From contig JAKCOZ010000007.1 in assembly GCA_022605955.1 (NCBI GenBank), forward strand, positions 16,350,001 to 16,414,000: a stretch of DNA of 64,000 nt. Direction: 5' to 3'. The notes beneath the pieces are model-generated. The model was not told the origin of the DNA, ran no database searches, and worked only from the letters and a program-made list of their open reading frames with translations. The translations under genes and the position numbers were made by a program. Below are positions 26,388 to 37,900 of the stretch, one piece after another. This stretch comes from Rallus limicola. Taxonomy: Eukaryota; Chordata; Aves; Gruiformes; Rallidae. Every line of letters starts with the position of its first letter. Positions within the stretch are counted from its first letter, which is position 1.

Positions 26388-26886
26388 TCAAGAATTTACC
26401 AAGTAAGACTGTTTTTTTTCCCTGAAATGTATTTGTCCTGTACATGAAAGAAAGTGGGGAGAGGAGGAGCTGGCTGGCATATTCTGAACTACTATATATT
26501 GCAGAACAGGCTTCCAGTTGTCAGCGTCTGCACCCTGTAGAAGTATGGTTTCAATTTTACTTTTGAAATCTGAGTCGAGCAATGTTGCCAACATATATTT
26601 TTCCCTGTCAAAACATTTCACTTATTCCTGAGTCTGTAGACAGCTTTTAGGTTACATCTTTTCCCCAATCTTATTGAAACAGGATCTTCATTTCTTTTGA
26701 AATCATTTTTCATTAGTGTGGGAGCAAAAAGTAGATACTAGAGCTGATAAGTGGCAGCACCTGGCTTAAAGATGTTCCATCAGCTCTTAGTTTCTGTGTG
26801 ATCACTTCTGATAATTGGAGGATGAAAACCAAAGCAGCAGTCACATTCAAATCAGTATAGGTGAAGACATTATCTTCCTTCCTCCT
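26388..26886 (-). pseudogene. hAT-superfamily transposase relic (ZBED/Charlie-like)
   Basis: Two minus-strand open segments in different frames read as consecutive parts of a hAT transposase. The upstream segment (26886 down to a stop at 26713-26715) encodes RADGTSLSQVLPLI at about 26746-26787. This resembles the conserved 'elSad..slSqviPli' helix before the catalytic glutamate region in hAT and ZBED proteins. The downstream segment (26621 down to 26388) begins near EKYMLATLLD and continues DFKSKIE, resembling the well-known 'ATLLDPRFK' motif, with the P-R replaced. It ends near a serine-rich stretch. The roughly 90 bases between lie in another frame with an in-frame stop, so the gene is broken. 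The N-terminal BED finger and the C-terminal dimerisation domain are not seen. hAT transposases cut and paste DNA elements with short terminal inverted repeats, none of which I located. A decayed host ZBED-like gene is the alternative. Identification is from motif memory. Confidence 0.55.
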
Positions 26887-27885
26887 TTAAGCTCTTTACA
26901 CTGCCTGTGCTCCTTTCTTGTTCCACTGAGCTGATAGAACATGCAAAAAGTAGGCTTAAGGGTTCACATGCTGCCTCAGCAAAAGATTTTTTTACTAATT
27001 TAGTCATGATGAGGACTGGCTCACTGATTAATTAGACTCAAATTAGCTTGAAAGGCATATAGGTTTCTTGTTTCTGAATGGCTTGTAAACTTACTCCCAT
27101 TTTGTAGTTGCCTTAATTATTTTCAAACATATGTACATATTTCAGACTAGAGGATTCATGCAAATGATTGCTTCAGCTATTTTCTGCTCATTTGCTATTG
27201 TTCATGGCACGTGGCAAAGTCATATGAAGTATGTTGCATGATTCCTGCTTCCTAACTGGGTGTCTGGCAAGACAATGAATAATAATTGGACGCTAACAAA
27301 GAATGTAATTTCACACACACCCCCCCCAAAAAAAAAAATATTAAGATTCTAAATTATTTGTATTTGAACTGGTATAAGTTCTGGGAAGAATATGGCTGAG
27401 AATTTTTAACCTTAGCAGCAATAAATAATTCCCTTAATAACTACAAACGGGATTCCTTATATTAAAGCACCAATATTCAAGATCAATTTTTGCATTGTTT
27501 ACCAGCCATATTTGTTGCTTCATTCATGCTTCTGGATAAAACCCATCCACTGTTAAAACACCAAAGTCTCAAACAATCTGATTTTAATAATTTGCCTAAC
27601 ATCAGGCTGCAAAAGAGAAGCAGATCTAAGCAGTATAGAGGGAAGATGACACACTTTTCAGATCTTCAGCTTTTATTTCTAGCTCAGCTCTCTAACAAGA
27701 TGAAGCTCAACAGCTGTACTGTTTGCAAGTCTGTGCATCAGCAACAGATTAACAAGCCAATAGAAAATGTGGGTGGCAGGAGAGTCCAAGAGCTCATGCA
27801 GACCATTCTCCTTTTGCAAGGCATGGTTAGCTCTCCCTTAAACATTTCTTACCCGTGTGAATCTAGCTCCGTCATAAAGACTTTC
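26887..27885. other. Non-genic DNA
   Basis: No gene is seen. Low complexity at 27311-27339 consists of CA repeats, then C8, then A11. The 157-codon frame at 27490-27963 starts with TTG, lacks motifs and runs into the CR1 relic that follows, so it is not considered coding. The block 26.99-27.30 kb is a candidate conserved noncoding element. Confidence 0.6.
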
Positions 27886-27889
27886 TGTG

Positions 27890-28470
27890 ATGATATTTTT
27901 TTCCATGCAATCTATCGCAGTGCTCCTTTTTCTATGGTATTAAAAAGATTCTATACTACTTGATCTGAACCTTCCTTGCTGCAGTTTCAGCCTGTTGCTT
28001 TCTTCCTGGCCAACTAACGTCTGACATATTTCTTTTCTGTTCCTCTTTGCTATTTACCCTTTTGACATCAGACATCATATCCACCCTCAGGGCCACCTTC
28101 TTTATTCAGATACCGCCACCTGTTGAGTCTTCCCTTGGAGGCTGTTTTGTAAAGCTGCCTTTTTCCACTTTGGATTTTCTTCAAAGGTTCCAGAATTATC
28201 TTAAGGTGGAGAAAGTATTTCAGACTCTCTTAAACTCTCTAATGTGTTATTTATTTTCCATCATAAAAAAGTATTGTTCATGAAGGGTGTAGCTCTTAGT
28301 TTGCAACCTAGTTAGCTGCTCTTTAGCTTGTCTTTAGACAGCTGATTATTCTTTCCTAAATGTAGCACTTTGCACCTGTCCCTGTTGAATTTTTAGAGCT
28401 CACCCTACTGACTTTTGAACCCTTTGGCCAGCCTCAGCTGAACAGACTTCAGCTGGCAGAGCTCAGCTGA
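27890..28470 (-). mobile_element. Ancient CR1/L3-type LINE copy, RT C-terminal region and 3' end
   Basis: Read on the plus strand, the order matches the reverse complement of reptilian CR1. First come gcaatctatcgcagtgct and tgatctgaaccttccttgct, then cagtttcagcctgttgcttt, then catcatatccaccctcag and cttctttattcagat. Next are 'ggagaaag'-adjacent words corresponding to 'tctccagtttgtccacatct', and finally cctaaatgtagcactttgca with cctgtccctgttgaattt. These are the stretches that in an intact copy encode the end of the reverse transcriptase and the segment just after it. Divergence and small indels are heavy and no reading frame survives. The recognisable copy is about 580 bp. Confidence 0.75.
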
Positions 28471-31400
28471 CACACAGTAATTTCCTATTCATTTTGTGAA
28501 AATAGTCAACTAGAGGGGGGAGAACATCCCCATGGAGGGGAAGGTTATGGTGTGAACATGATGCTTCTCAGCTACTAGCAACCTGGTACAACATGACTCT
28601 AAGGGAAATGCAGCTTCACATAAATATTTGTCTTGAAATTGCTGAGCTGGAAGACTACTCTGTCCTCACGCTCTCGTGTCACATCACTACTTTGGGAAGT
28701 TTTCTTATTGTACATCCATCAGCCACTAGAGAATGTACAACAGGACTTTGCGATCCTGGGGTTAATGTTGGTTGCAGTACTGGGTCTTTCTCTGGGTGAT
28801 ACAGACTCCTGGAATTAAATTCAGAGGTCTCACATTCAGCAGTTACTGTTAATGATTCAGTCAGAGTCTGTGGGCTGCAGAATAATGTCAGCCCAGGAGA
28901 CACCTCGTTAGAGAAAATTGTTTTCTGAAGTGGCTGATATCTTTAAGGGGATCTGTGAGTGCATAGTGTTACAGGCTACATCTTTATCAGTGGTAGCAAA
29001 GAGTTAAATCCTCAGTTGCATCCATTTCACTTACAAACTTTTCATGGTGTTACGATAGCATGAAAGCTCATTAAGTATTGAACTTGTGAATTAATAAAAA
29101 ACAGAATATCTCTACGCTGCAAAAAAGACAAGAATTTTTACTTCACTGTATTCTGGTCAATGAGACAAAAATGGTACCTACAGCTATGAGAAAATAAATA
29201 GGCCATTTCTTTAATTATTGCATTTTTATAACGTCGACAAAATGGAATGCTACATATTAAAAGCAGAGTAAAAGACAGGAAAAGGATCAGATGAAATACA
29301 AAGTGAGCTAGAAAAATAAAGATGTGTTTGTGTATAACCACTATTCCCATCAGTTATCAAACCACAGCCAAACTACATAAAGAAACAAAGACAGTAATTG
29401 AAAAGCTACAGTCAAATATCATAGCATTCTGTGATGACAGTTGTCTGAAGACTATATAATAATTATGATTGCCTTTTCATCATTTGTATTGAGTTTAAGA
29501 AAAAGTTATATAATAGAATATTACTGGGAGAAAGAATATGAAAATATTTTTGCCTTGTTGGAGAGAGATTGCATTTTGTTTTGGGGGGATATCTGGGCTT
29601 TTTACTAAAAAAATAAACACTGAAATCAGAGTATCATATGGGGGTGGGGTGGGGAGGAGAGCGTTACTTTTAGGATATCCTGAAGTGCTGATAAAAAGAG
29701 AGGTCTTTGTGAGGAATTATAGATGATTCACATTTATTTTGCACCAGAATAAAGATTGATGATGAATTTCTGGCTATTTCTTATTCTTGATTGTCTAAGT
29801 AGGAACATACAAGCCAACTGCAGTAAAAGAAAACTGAAGGAAAAATTGACTGACATATGATAGGAAGTTGAAATGTATGATTTGGGGGGGAGGTTAGGTC
29901 TCTCTCTTCTATTTGAAATAAGAAGTTTAATCCCCTGAGAATGTATAGGAAGCAGAAGTGAGTTGGCTGAAAAATTTCTACTCCACATTTTCCTTAAGAG
30001 AAAGATACATTTTTGATTAAATAGTTTCCTTGGAAAGCGTCTGTCTTCATTTAAAATATAACTTCCTTTTGTCTGAAAAGAGAAAATCGTAGCTCTTCTC
30101 TTTTATAGTATACAACGGAAGCAAAGACTCTAATTTTGTTTTGTTTTTTTGATGAAGAGTAAAAAACACCAAGCCATGTTTCTGTAGTTACCATCCTATT
30201 TTTATTAGTGGTTGTCATCGGAGGTAAGTAGTCTTATACTGTTAAACTTTAAGGATATATGCCAGGTGATAATAATACAAACAAATAGGACAATAGAAGA
30301 TAAGAGTACAAACAGAAGAAAATGGAATAAAGGATTTTATATTTTTTAATTAAAAATAAAAAATATTCATCACATACAGCTAAAAATAATTAACTTGCTG
30401 CCTTAAGTGATGGAAATGTAAAAAAAAGAAAGTTTGGGACAATGACAGGGCAACCATGTCTAAATATAAGTAACAAAACAATACCTCATTGGTTTGTTAT
30501 AGCTATGTCAAAATTCACTTTTTGCATTCACTTTTATACTCTTCTAACAAATGTCATTGTAGGAATCCATATGCTGACTTGATTTTACATTTGGCCAGCT
30601 GACTATCATGGATACATCCCAATTTTAGGATTTAAAAGTTAAAGCTAATCTTTTTAAGGTTTTTCTTACCTTTAAATCCAAAGATGCTCCCCCCACCCAT
30701 CAATATGTTTCTTTTTATCATATGCCTTTATGCTCCCATCATCCCTCATTTTCTAATTTGTGAATGTCACGTGAATGAATGGAGATAATATGATGTGAAG
30801 TAGCATATATAGGTGCTGATTACACAGCATGTTTGGGAAGGTTCGTATGTTTGCCTAAGGAAGCGCCTCTCTGCTACCTTTTCCTTGCAAAAAGCATCTG
30901 GGATGGGGCATGCCAGAGGGAACATATGTGCTCAGCACCCAAAATTGATTTCTGATGCTTATAATAATGCACTTCAACACATCTCAAGGTGCAGATTCTC
31001 CAAGGTATTTACCCATGCACCTGTATTTGGAATAGCTCATGTCCATGAGTATAGACAAGCTAATATTTTAGATGAAAAGCCTGTATCCCCATAGCAGGTC
31101 AAATTCTGCACTACAGAGGTGTGTCGCTATAATGTAGACAATGCAAAAATCTTGCTGGTCACTAGAGGCATATATAACAAATATCTGCTTTCTCTGTTCC
31201 CATAACTATGTTTCCTGGGTATGTGTTCATCATAACTACACCCTTCCTCCTTCTAATGTGAATGCTGTAGATTTAGTGAGGAACTTTCAAATTGAGACAT
31301 TCCCAGGACTTCTGTCTCTGTCTCCCATCTAATTTTCTCAGTGGGAAATACATCGCCAAGTTGAGTGGCTGTTCTGTTTGAGATGACATTTGTGCACATG

Positions 31401-31715
31401 TAAAAAGTATTTTCAAGCATTATCTTTCTTCACCTTACACCTTACACGTCACAAAAATGTAAGTGTATAATGATATGTTCTGTTTCTATGGAGACCTAAG
31501 AGTATATTAACAACACTGATGAGGATTCATAAGGAATGTTTATGCCAAATTATCTTTCTGCTTCCCCACACCCTCTACCCTTTGCAGGAGTATGTGGTAA
31601 ATAACAGGTTTCTAACTAGGCCTTAAGGCAACATCCAAAGGATAATCCTTTGTCATCTATGACAAAACCGAACTTGAGACAATATCTACTCCACCTTCCT
31701 CTTCCAAAACAGTAC
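28471..31715. other. AT-rich non-genic DNA
   Basis: No gene or recognisable repeat. A G-rich segment at 29640-29660 (runs of 5, 4, 4 and 2 G) could form at most a weak quadruplex. Sequence around 30.30-30.43 kb is very AT-rich. Confidence 0.65.
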
Positions 31716-31719
31716 CAGC

Positions 31720-31935
31720 TATATATGATTTAATTATCCTTGTCCTAAAAAGCCTCCAGTGATGAATGCTCACTAATTGCAACTAATTCCAGTGCATCGT
31801 TACCTTCAGTAATGCCCCAATTTGGATACTCTTTGATGCAATGCTCCCTTTAACATGGGCTAGAAAAGCTTGTTCTTCCTTTTACCATAAGTATTGAAGA
31901 TCTTTGTCTTGACCCCTCTCTTTTGTTTGTCTTTT
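31720..31935 (-). mobile_element. Ancient CR1/L3-type LINE 3' fragment
   Basis: On the plus strand the order is aaaaagcctccagtgatg, then caactaattccagtgcatcg, then cttgttcttccttttacca, then taagtattgaagatctttgt and cttgacccctctcttttg. This parallels the reverse complement of reptilian CR1: 'aaaaacctccagtgatgg', 'caatttattccagtgctta', 'gtacttgaaaactgttatcatgtcccctctcag'. The copy is decayed, with no frame left. It is a separate insertion from the one 3.3 kb to the left, because the same 3' region is present in both. Confidence 0.68.
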
Positions 31936-34900
31936 GTTCTCAGGATGTTCACCACCTAAAGATCACACTGAGACTAGCCTCCATTTTACCATGTGTATAT
32001 AGTTCATTGGTGTGTTGCAGATTTAAGAGAAAGAGCTGAACAAATCCCCACATAGTCAGAACACTTTCTCTTGCCCTTGGGCTGGAGATATGCCAGGACA
32101 ATGCCTTTTATTGAAGAACAGTAATATAAAACGTATCACGTCTTTTGAACTGACTGACATGTAGAATTTACCAAAATAGAAACCACATGTTTATAAAAAT
32201 TTAAAACTCAGAGGTGGCTGTACTAGAATTATACTCACATCTGGAAGCAGCCATCTCTCACAGAGGCAGTTTCATAAATCTTTTGTGGAAGCACCATCCT
32301 AAAATTAATTTTGCCTGGGCTAAAATACAATAAGATGCACTGAAAAACAGACTTCTTATGTAGGAACCTAGTATAAGGAGTAGAGAGTGAGAAGAACAAA
32401 AGGAGAGACATCAAACAGGAAAGAAGGAAGAGCAAGTTATGTCATTTCTGTGAAAACATGAGTGTACTTTTTGTTTTTCCTTTTTCTCATGAACTCATTG
32501 CCAGAACAATATAATTGTCATCTAGCTTGTCTTTGTTCAGCATGCAAACATATGCTGTGAGTGACCAGATAAAACTGTACCTTCTTAGTCAAAAGAACTA
32601 TTTCCTGTGTGTATTCAAAACCACATCTTCTTTATTGACTGGAATGAGTTTTTACTACTTTTTTTTTCCACCTTACAAACCCTTCAGAGCCAGAAGACCC
32701 GTGGGATCATGAGCAGGACTCTCAATCTGCCTCATACATCATCTGCAGAACCGCTAACTATGCCCTGACTTCACCAGTTTTATTGCAGGTGGCACAGAAG
32801 GCAGAAGCTCTGTGGCTTGACATTAGTAGTCCAAGGGGATCTGGATAAATTTAGGGAACAGTACCGCTGTTAAGCATCTAGCATGGAAGGGTGATTCATT
32901 CCTGTGACTACTGGAATTGGAAATTCTTCAGTGTCCAAACTGAACTGTAGGTAGGATTTCCTATCTTCACCAGAGGATTCTCTGGGCCTCTGACTAAGAA
33001 AACAGGGTGTAGGTACATGAAGCACAAGCAAAGAACTTGCTGTCTATTTCTCTGTGAATTTTGGTTACTTTGTTGAAGAGATTCATGGTGTGGAGGTATC
33101 AGCAGGAAGCAAATGCCATATGGGCATGAGCTCTGTAAAAGAGAAATGGGTATATCAAATTCTGCAATATGGACTAGATTCATATTTTCATAAGGAGTGC
33201 TGACAAAGTTGAAGAGCTAAGCGGCAGGCCAGAAAAAGGTTACACATGCCCTTGATTGAGTGTCCCTCAGAAACATATTCCTATCCTTACACAATTGGGA
33301 AGCTCCACTGCCATAGAAATTTCAGCCTAAGAGTGAGAATCCAAGGGAAGCAAGTTCCAGCAGCATCACATGGGTGTTCACAAAGTTGAAGGTAGCTCTC
33401 TAAGGAGAAAAAGGGCTTTTGCTTTTCTGCTTTCTCAGCTGTTGGATACATGTTCCTGCCAAAAGGGCTAGTAGTTGGGAAATCACAAAAAAAAACCCAA
33501 AAGGGATGTGCTCCTTTCAGGCAGGTGCACTATGCCCACAGCAAAGAGAAAGGCACACAAGAAGAAGCATTTGCACAAGGAGGCATTAGAATAAAAAAGG
33601 CCAGAGCTGCAGAGACTGAAATATCTTTACAAAATGGCAGGCAGCCAGAAATCTGGGGGAGGGGGGCAAACGACTGCTTTTTCTTATTTTTCACATTTTT
33701 GATTGAAGATACTTGATTCTGATTTCAGCTACATGGTTACATATTGATGCTTAAAATGTGAAATCAGCTGTTATTCAGAAGCTGATTTAACAAGCTAGGC
33801 AGGAGTATCTGCCAGCGTATCCACGTTCAGAAATCAGGTGCAGATTTTCTGCCAGAAGAATTGGAAACCAAGTAACCATAACAAAACACTGCCACACCAG
33901 CCAGTGTACCTTGCTGAAGATCAGGCACATATTAAAAATATTGCCTCAAAGTACAGCAGGAATATTTATGGGTATCCTAAAAGATTTTGTTCAATTTAAG
34001 AGAGCGCAGTTTGTATTTTACTATACAAATGCTGCAGTGCCTTTTAGTGGATGCCCTCGTTGCTGCCCTTATGTGCAAGTGAGTTCTTTATGCCTGCAGA
34101 ATTCTAAACCAATGTACAGGAGCAAGCAGATACTTCTGTCAGAGGATTTGGCCTTTGTTACAGCATCCATGAGTTTGCAGGATGTACATGCAACCATCTG
34201 TACCTTTCCTTGAAGTGCTTATCTGTGTGATCCTTCAAAAAATTAAGCCTATTCTTTGAGTTACACAGATACATATTTTTCACTCATATGTAATTGGTGT
34301 TTAGAAAATAAAGGCTGTTATTCTCAGTTCCTCTCTCTCAAACAATTTAACATTTCCAAAGAAAATATATACTTTATAAGTGAATCCAAGATCCCTCTAA
34401 CTAAATACGTTCCATTTTTCTCACATCTTGAGAATTTTATTCTGCTTCTTCATTGACAAGCATAATGGAAAAAGTGACACAGCAAGAGCTCTGCTTATTA
34501 TTTGCTTTGATAGACATAACTGGGAGGAGATGTTCTGAGTGTCTCAGGTAGCCATTTTAAAAGGCAATATTTTCAGAGTGGCTCTCTGAGCTATAAAAAA
34601 GACCTACAATTCAAAACTCCTATCTTATAGCATCCTGTCCATTCATTACAGTTTATTTAGCTGAGATTTCATATCGTGATGCAAAATAAATAAGTAATGT
34701 CACACAGTTGTAATTCTTAGGTTAGAAATTTTATGTCTCTGCTCATTGCCTATCGTTTCAAATTCTTAACATTCTCTGACAATGCATATGAATGTTTCTT
34801 AGACAGAATCAAATTTTTGGGTCATCTTTTTGTCATAATCTCATTGCCATAATATCATCACCTTCGGCAATCATATCTGACAGTTCATGAAAATGCAGAT

Positions 34901-37900
34901 TCCACCAAACCTACAAGGAAGGAGCCCTCAGATGCCAGTGCATCCTTAGGGCAAGAAGTCAAGCTAAAAAGTTTAATGTTCTTCAAGTGGTCATTTTTCC
35001 CAGTCTTTCTCCTCCCTGAATTTTTGCATACATTCAAGAAAAGAAAGATGACATAAAGTAAAATTGACATTAATGTGAAGATTTTTTTAATTTTTTTTTT
35101 TTAAGAAACGTTGATTCTGTATTTTGATTTAGGTATGTGACCAAGTAAAGTAACAAGTTCCATATCTTTCCTCTCAAATAACATATTTTCTTGAGGTAGA
35201 ATTTTGTTTGCATCTGTTTTCATAGCCTGACTGCTTTTTTTTTAGGAACTCAAATGAACAAATATTTAATAAAACACTTTTAGGCACATGGTTAAAAAAG
35301 CCACAAATAAAGAAAAACAAAACCGGGCAGCTTCAAGAGTTAAAAAACTCCAGCAATATTTAAATACAATTGTATATCATAGAGTTGTTAGGTGCTGTTA
35401 GGGAACAGCATGATCCACAGAGCCCATCTGAGCACTAAGAAAAATAATTGTCAGACAAGGTCTACTCTGGCCAGACATGAACGATGCCAAAGAAGATAAG
35501 AATATGAAATTTGTAATGTATACAGGAACTACAATATACAAGTACATCTCAACCCACATGGATTTCCCAATAGCTCTTTGTCTAAGACTGAAATAGATCA
35601 GCTGGAATAAAGGAAGATTCATTTCTATTATTGTTTTTCTGTTTCCACGAGGGAAATATCTTCTAGTCCCATCAAAAGTCAGTCTTAAAAAAAGGACAAA
35701 ACTTGATTTTTGTGTCTTGAAAACACATAAATGCTACTGACTGATAATTGTGTGCACAATCACCAATAATTTGTAAACACCAAAATCATAAGATGGAACA
35801 TATAAATCAGAATATCACTGAGGATCAGAGATATCAGTTACTGACAGGTATCTGAAAAAAACAAGATAATCCTCTCATTTGTCATCTAATTGACTACATT
35901 CTAGTGTATTAATTAGGTCTTCATTGATAAGCATTAGTTTTTAAGGGTACTATGTGCTTAGAGCAGCTGTTGCACTCTGGCAAATGCAGTATGACTGATC
36001 CAAGTCTATTGTTCTGGCACCTTTGAGTTTCCTAGGGTTGAAGTTAAAAAGGATTAAGCTGAGAAGCAGAGAATGGGACAAGAAAAGGAGATGGGAAGAA
36101 AGGTGAAAATACCAGAGACAGGTGAAAATATAAAATTACTTTAGTAATTAACATTAAGAGCAAAAATTTGCTTACAAAATAAGGCAGGCTTTCTCTTCTG
36201 TGTTACAATTTTGCATTATAAAGTAATGAGAGGGTTTCAGGAAGAAAAAGCCCCACGGATAAGAAAATACTACAAATCTGAGGCTGCTGAGGTGATGAGA
36301 TTTTTTAAAAAATGAGATTAATTATTATTAACCATTATATCATTGTGTATAATCATGTTATTTGTACATGACTAGAGGACAACATAGTCTCCAGGGTCAT
36401 TAGCAAAAATGTGGTAATGAGCTGAGTTCCAATTGCACATACACTTACATAAATCATCTGTAGCTCCCCTCAGTTACAGAGATTATGCCTCAAAACCAAA
36501 TATATCTTAAAAAATTTATTGCTTGCTGCACCATAAGAAGGTATATTGAAGTATAGACAGAATCGGGACCCTCAGACAGCCACCCCTCAGGAAGAGCAGA
36601 GCTGATCCCATCTGCTTCATCATTCCTTAAATTATTCAGCTCCTATCCTAATGCAAGCAGTAAGCTTTTCCATTCCACTTAATTCTTTTATTCTTATGAA
36701 CTTCATTCCAATAGTGAGTATTTGTTGTTGCTACCATAGCAATAACAGATAGTTACTGGAGACTGAAGTATTTTTGACTGTCCTTTTTTAAATTTGACTA
36801 TATTAGGGTCTTTCTGTGTTAATGGTACAATAAGAAGATACACTGTTGAAATAATACTTGCATTGGTTTTCAGTTACGACATAAGCAACTGTTCTGTTTA
36901 AAACTATTCCAGAACATATGATGATAGATCATTCTTCCATCTCAGTATTTCCTTGAGAAAAACAGCTTCTCTGCATTTTCTTCAGAACTTCACTTGTGTT
37001 TAAGCTCTTCTGGGAAGACATCTACAGCACTTAACACAGCCTGAGTGTAGTATAAATTACTAATATTTTGTTACACATGACTGAAATAAGTAAGTGACTT
37101 TTCTTGAGGGCACATTGATACAGGCATAAGAGAGAATTTGTACTACCTTCAGAAAAAAATCCAATTTTTTCACCTGATGAAAGGAAGGAAAAGCAAATTA
37201 AGTGAGTAGATAAGAGAATAAAAAGTATGAGGAAGGGAATAATGATTTACATTTTCTTATTAAAACTGAGTAGAATAGACTTTTATGGACTCAATGACAT
37301 TTTTTGAAAAGATACGGAATCTAGTAATTTTAAAGAAATCTTATATATTTATATTTATGCACATTCTGTTACTTGTATGTGTAGGTATATGTACATGCAC
37401 ATGTACATGCGTATGACAGACACATCTCACAAACTGTTGTAAGCAGAACATACCTACCAATAAGAGGAGCTGATCCAGGAAACAGCTTTGCAAGATTCAG
37501 AGTGGGCCATTTACGTGTGACAAGGAATGGAGTAGAGTTATAAGTGGCTCTCTGTAAGTAATAGAGAACAGTTCTCAAAACTAGTAATCAAATTAATCAG
37601 ATAAGTTATCCAGGAAACATTTCAACAAAGTAGGTGTTTAACATGAAAAGATGAGATAGCAATACTCAGCAAAGAGGGGATCAAGAGCTTTATTAAAAGG
37701 CATAGCAGGATTAGTAGTCCTTTAATTGGGCCCATGGCAGGAAATCAGAGCAGAGGGTTTGTTTTGTTTGGATGTGTGAGAAATTCTAGAGATATAAACC
37801 CAATGGAGCATTAAGAGTTTTGAATTTTTGTAGGTGTAGTAAGGCTGTGAGCTGGGTAAGGGAAAATACAGTTGGAAATTGTCCAACTGGAGTTTTTATC

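Noticed and set aside
27490..27963. 157-codon open frame on the plus strand
   Set aside because: TTG start, no motifs, and its 3' end lies in a reverse-oriented CR1 relic.
29640..29660. Potential G-quadruplex
   Set aside because: Runs are 5, 4, 4 and only 2 G, so a stable three-tier structure is not supported.
35378..35400. 'atcatagagttgttaggtgc' resembling a reversed CR1 tail
   Set aside because: Similarity stops after about 20 bases; the rest does not follow CR1.
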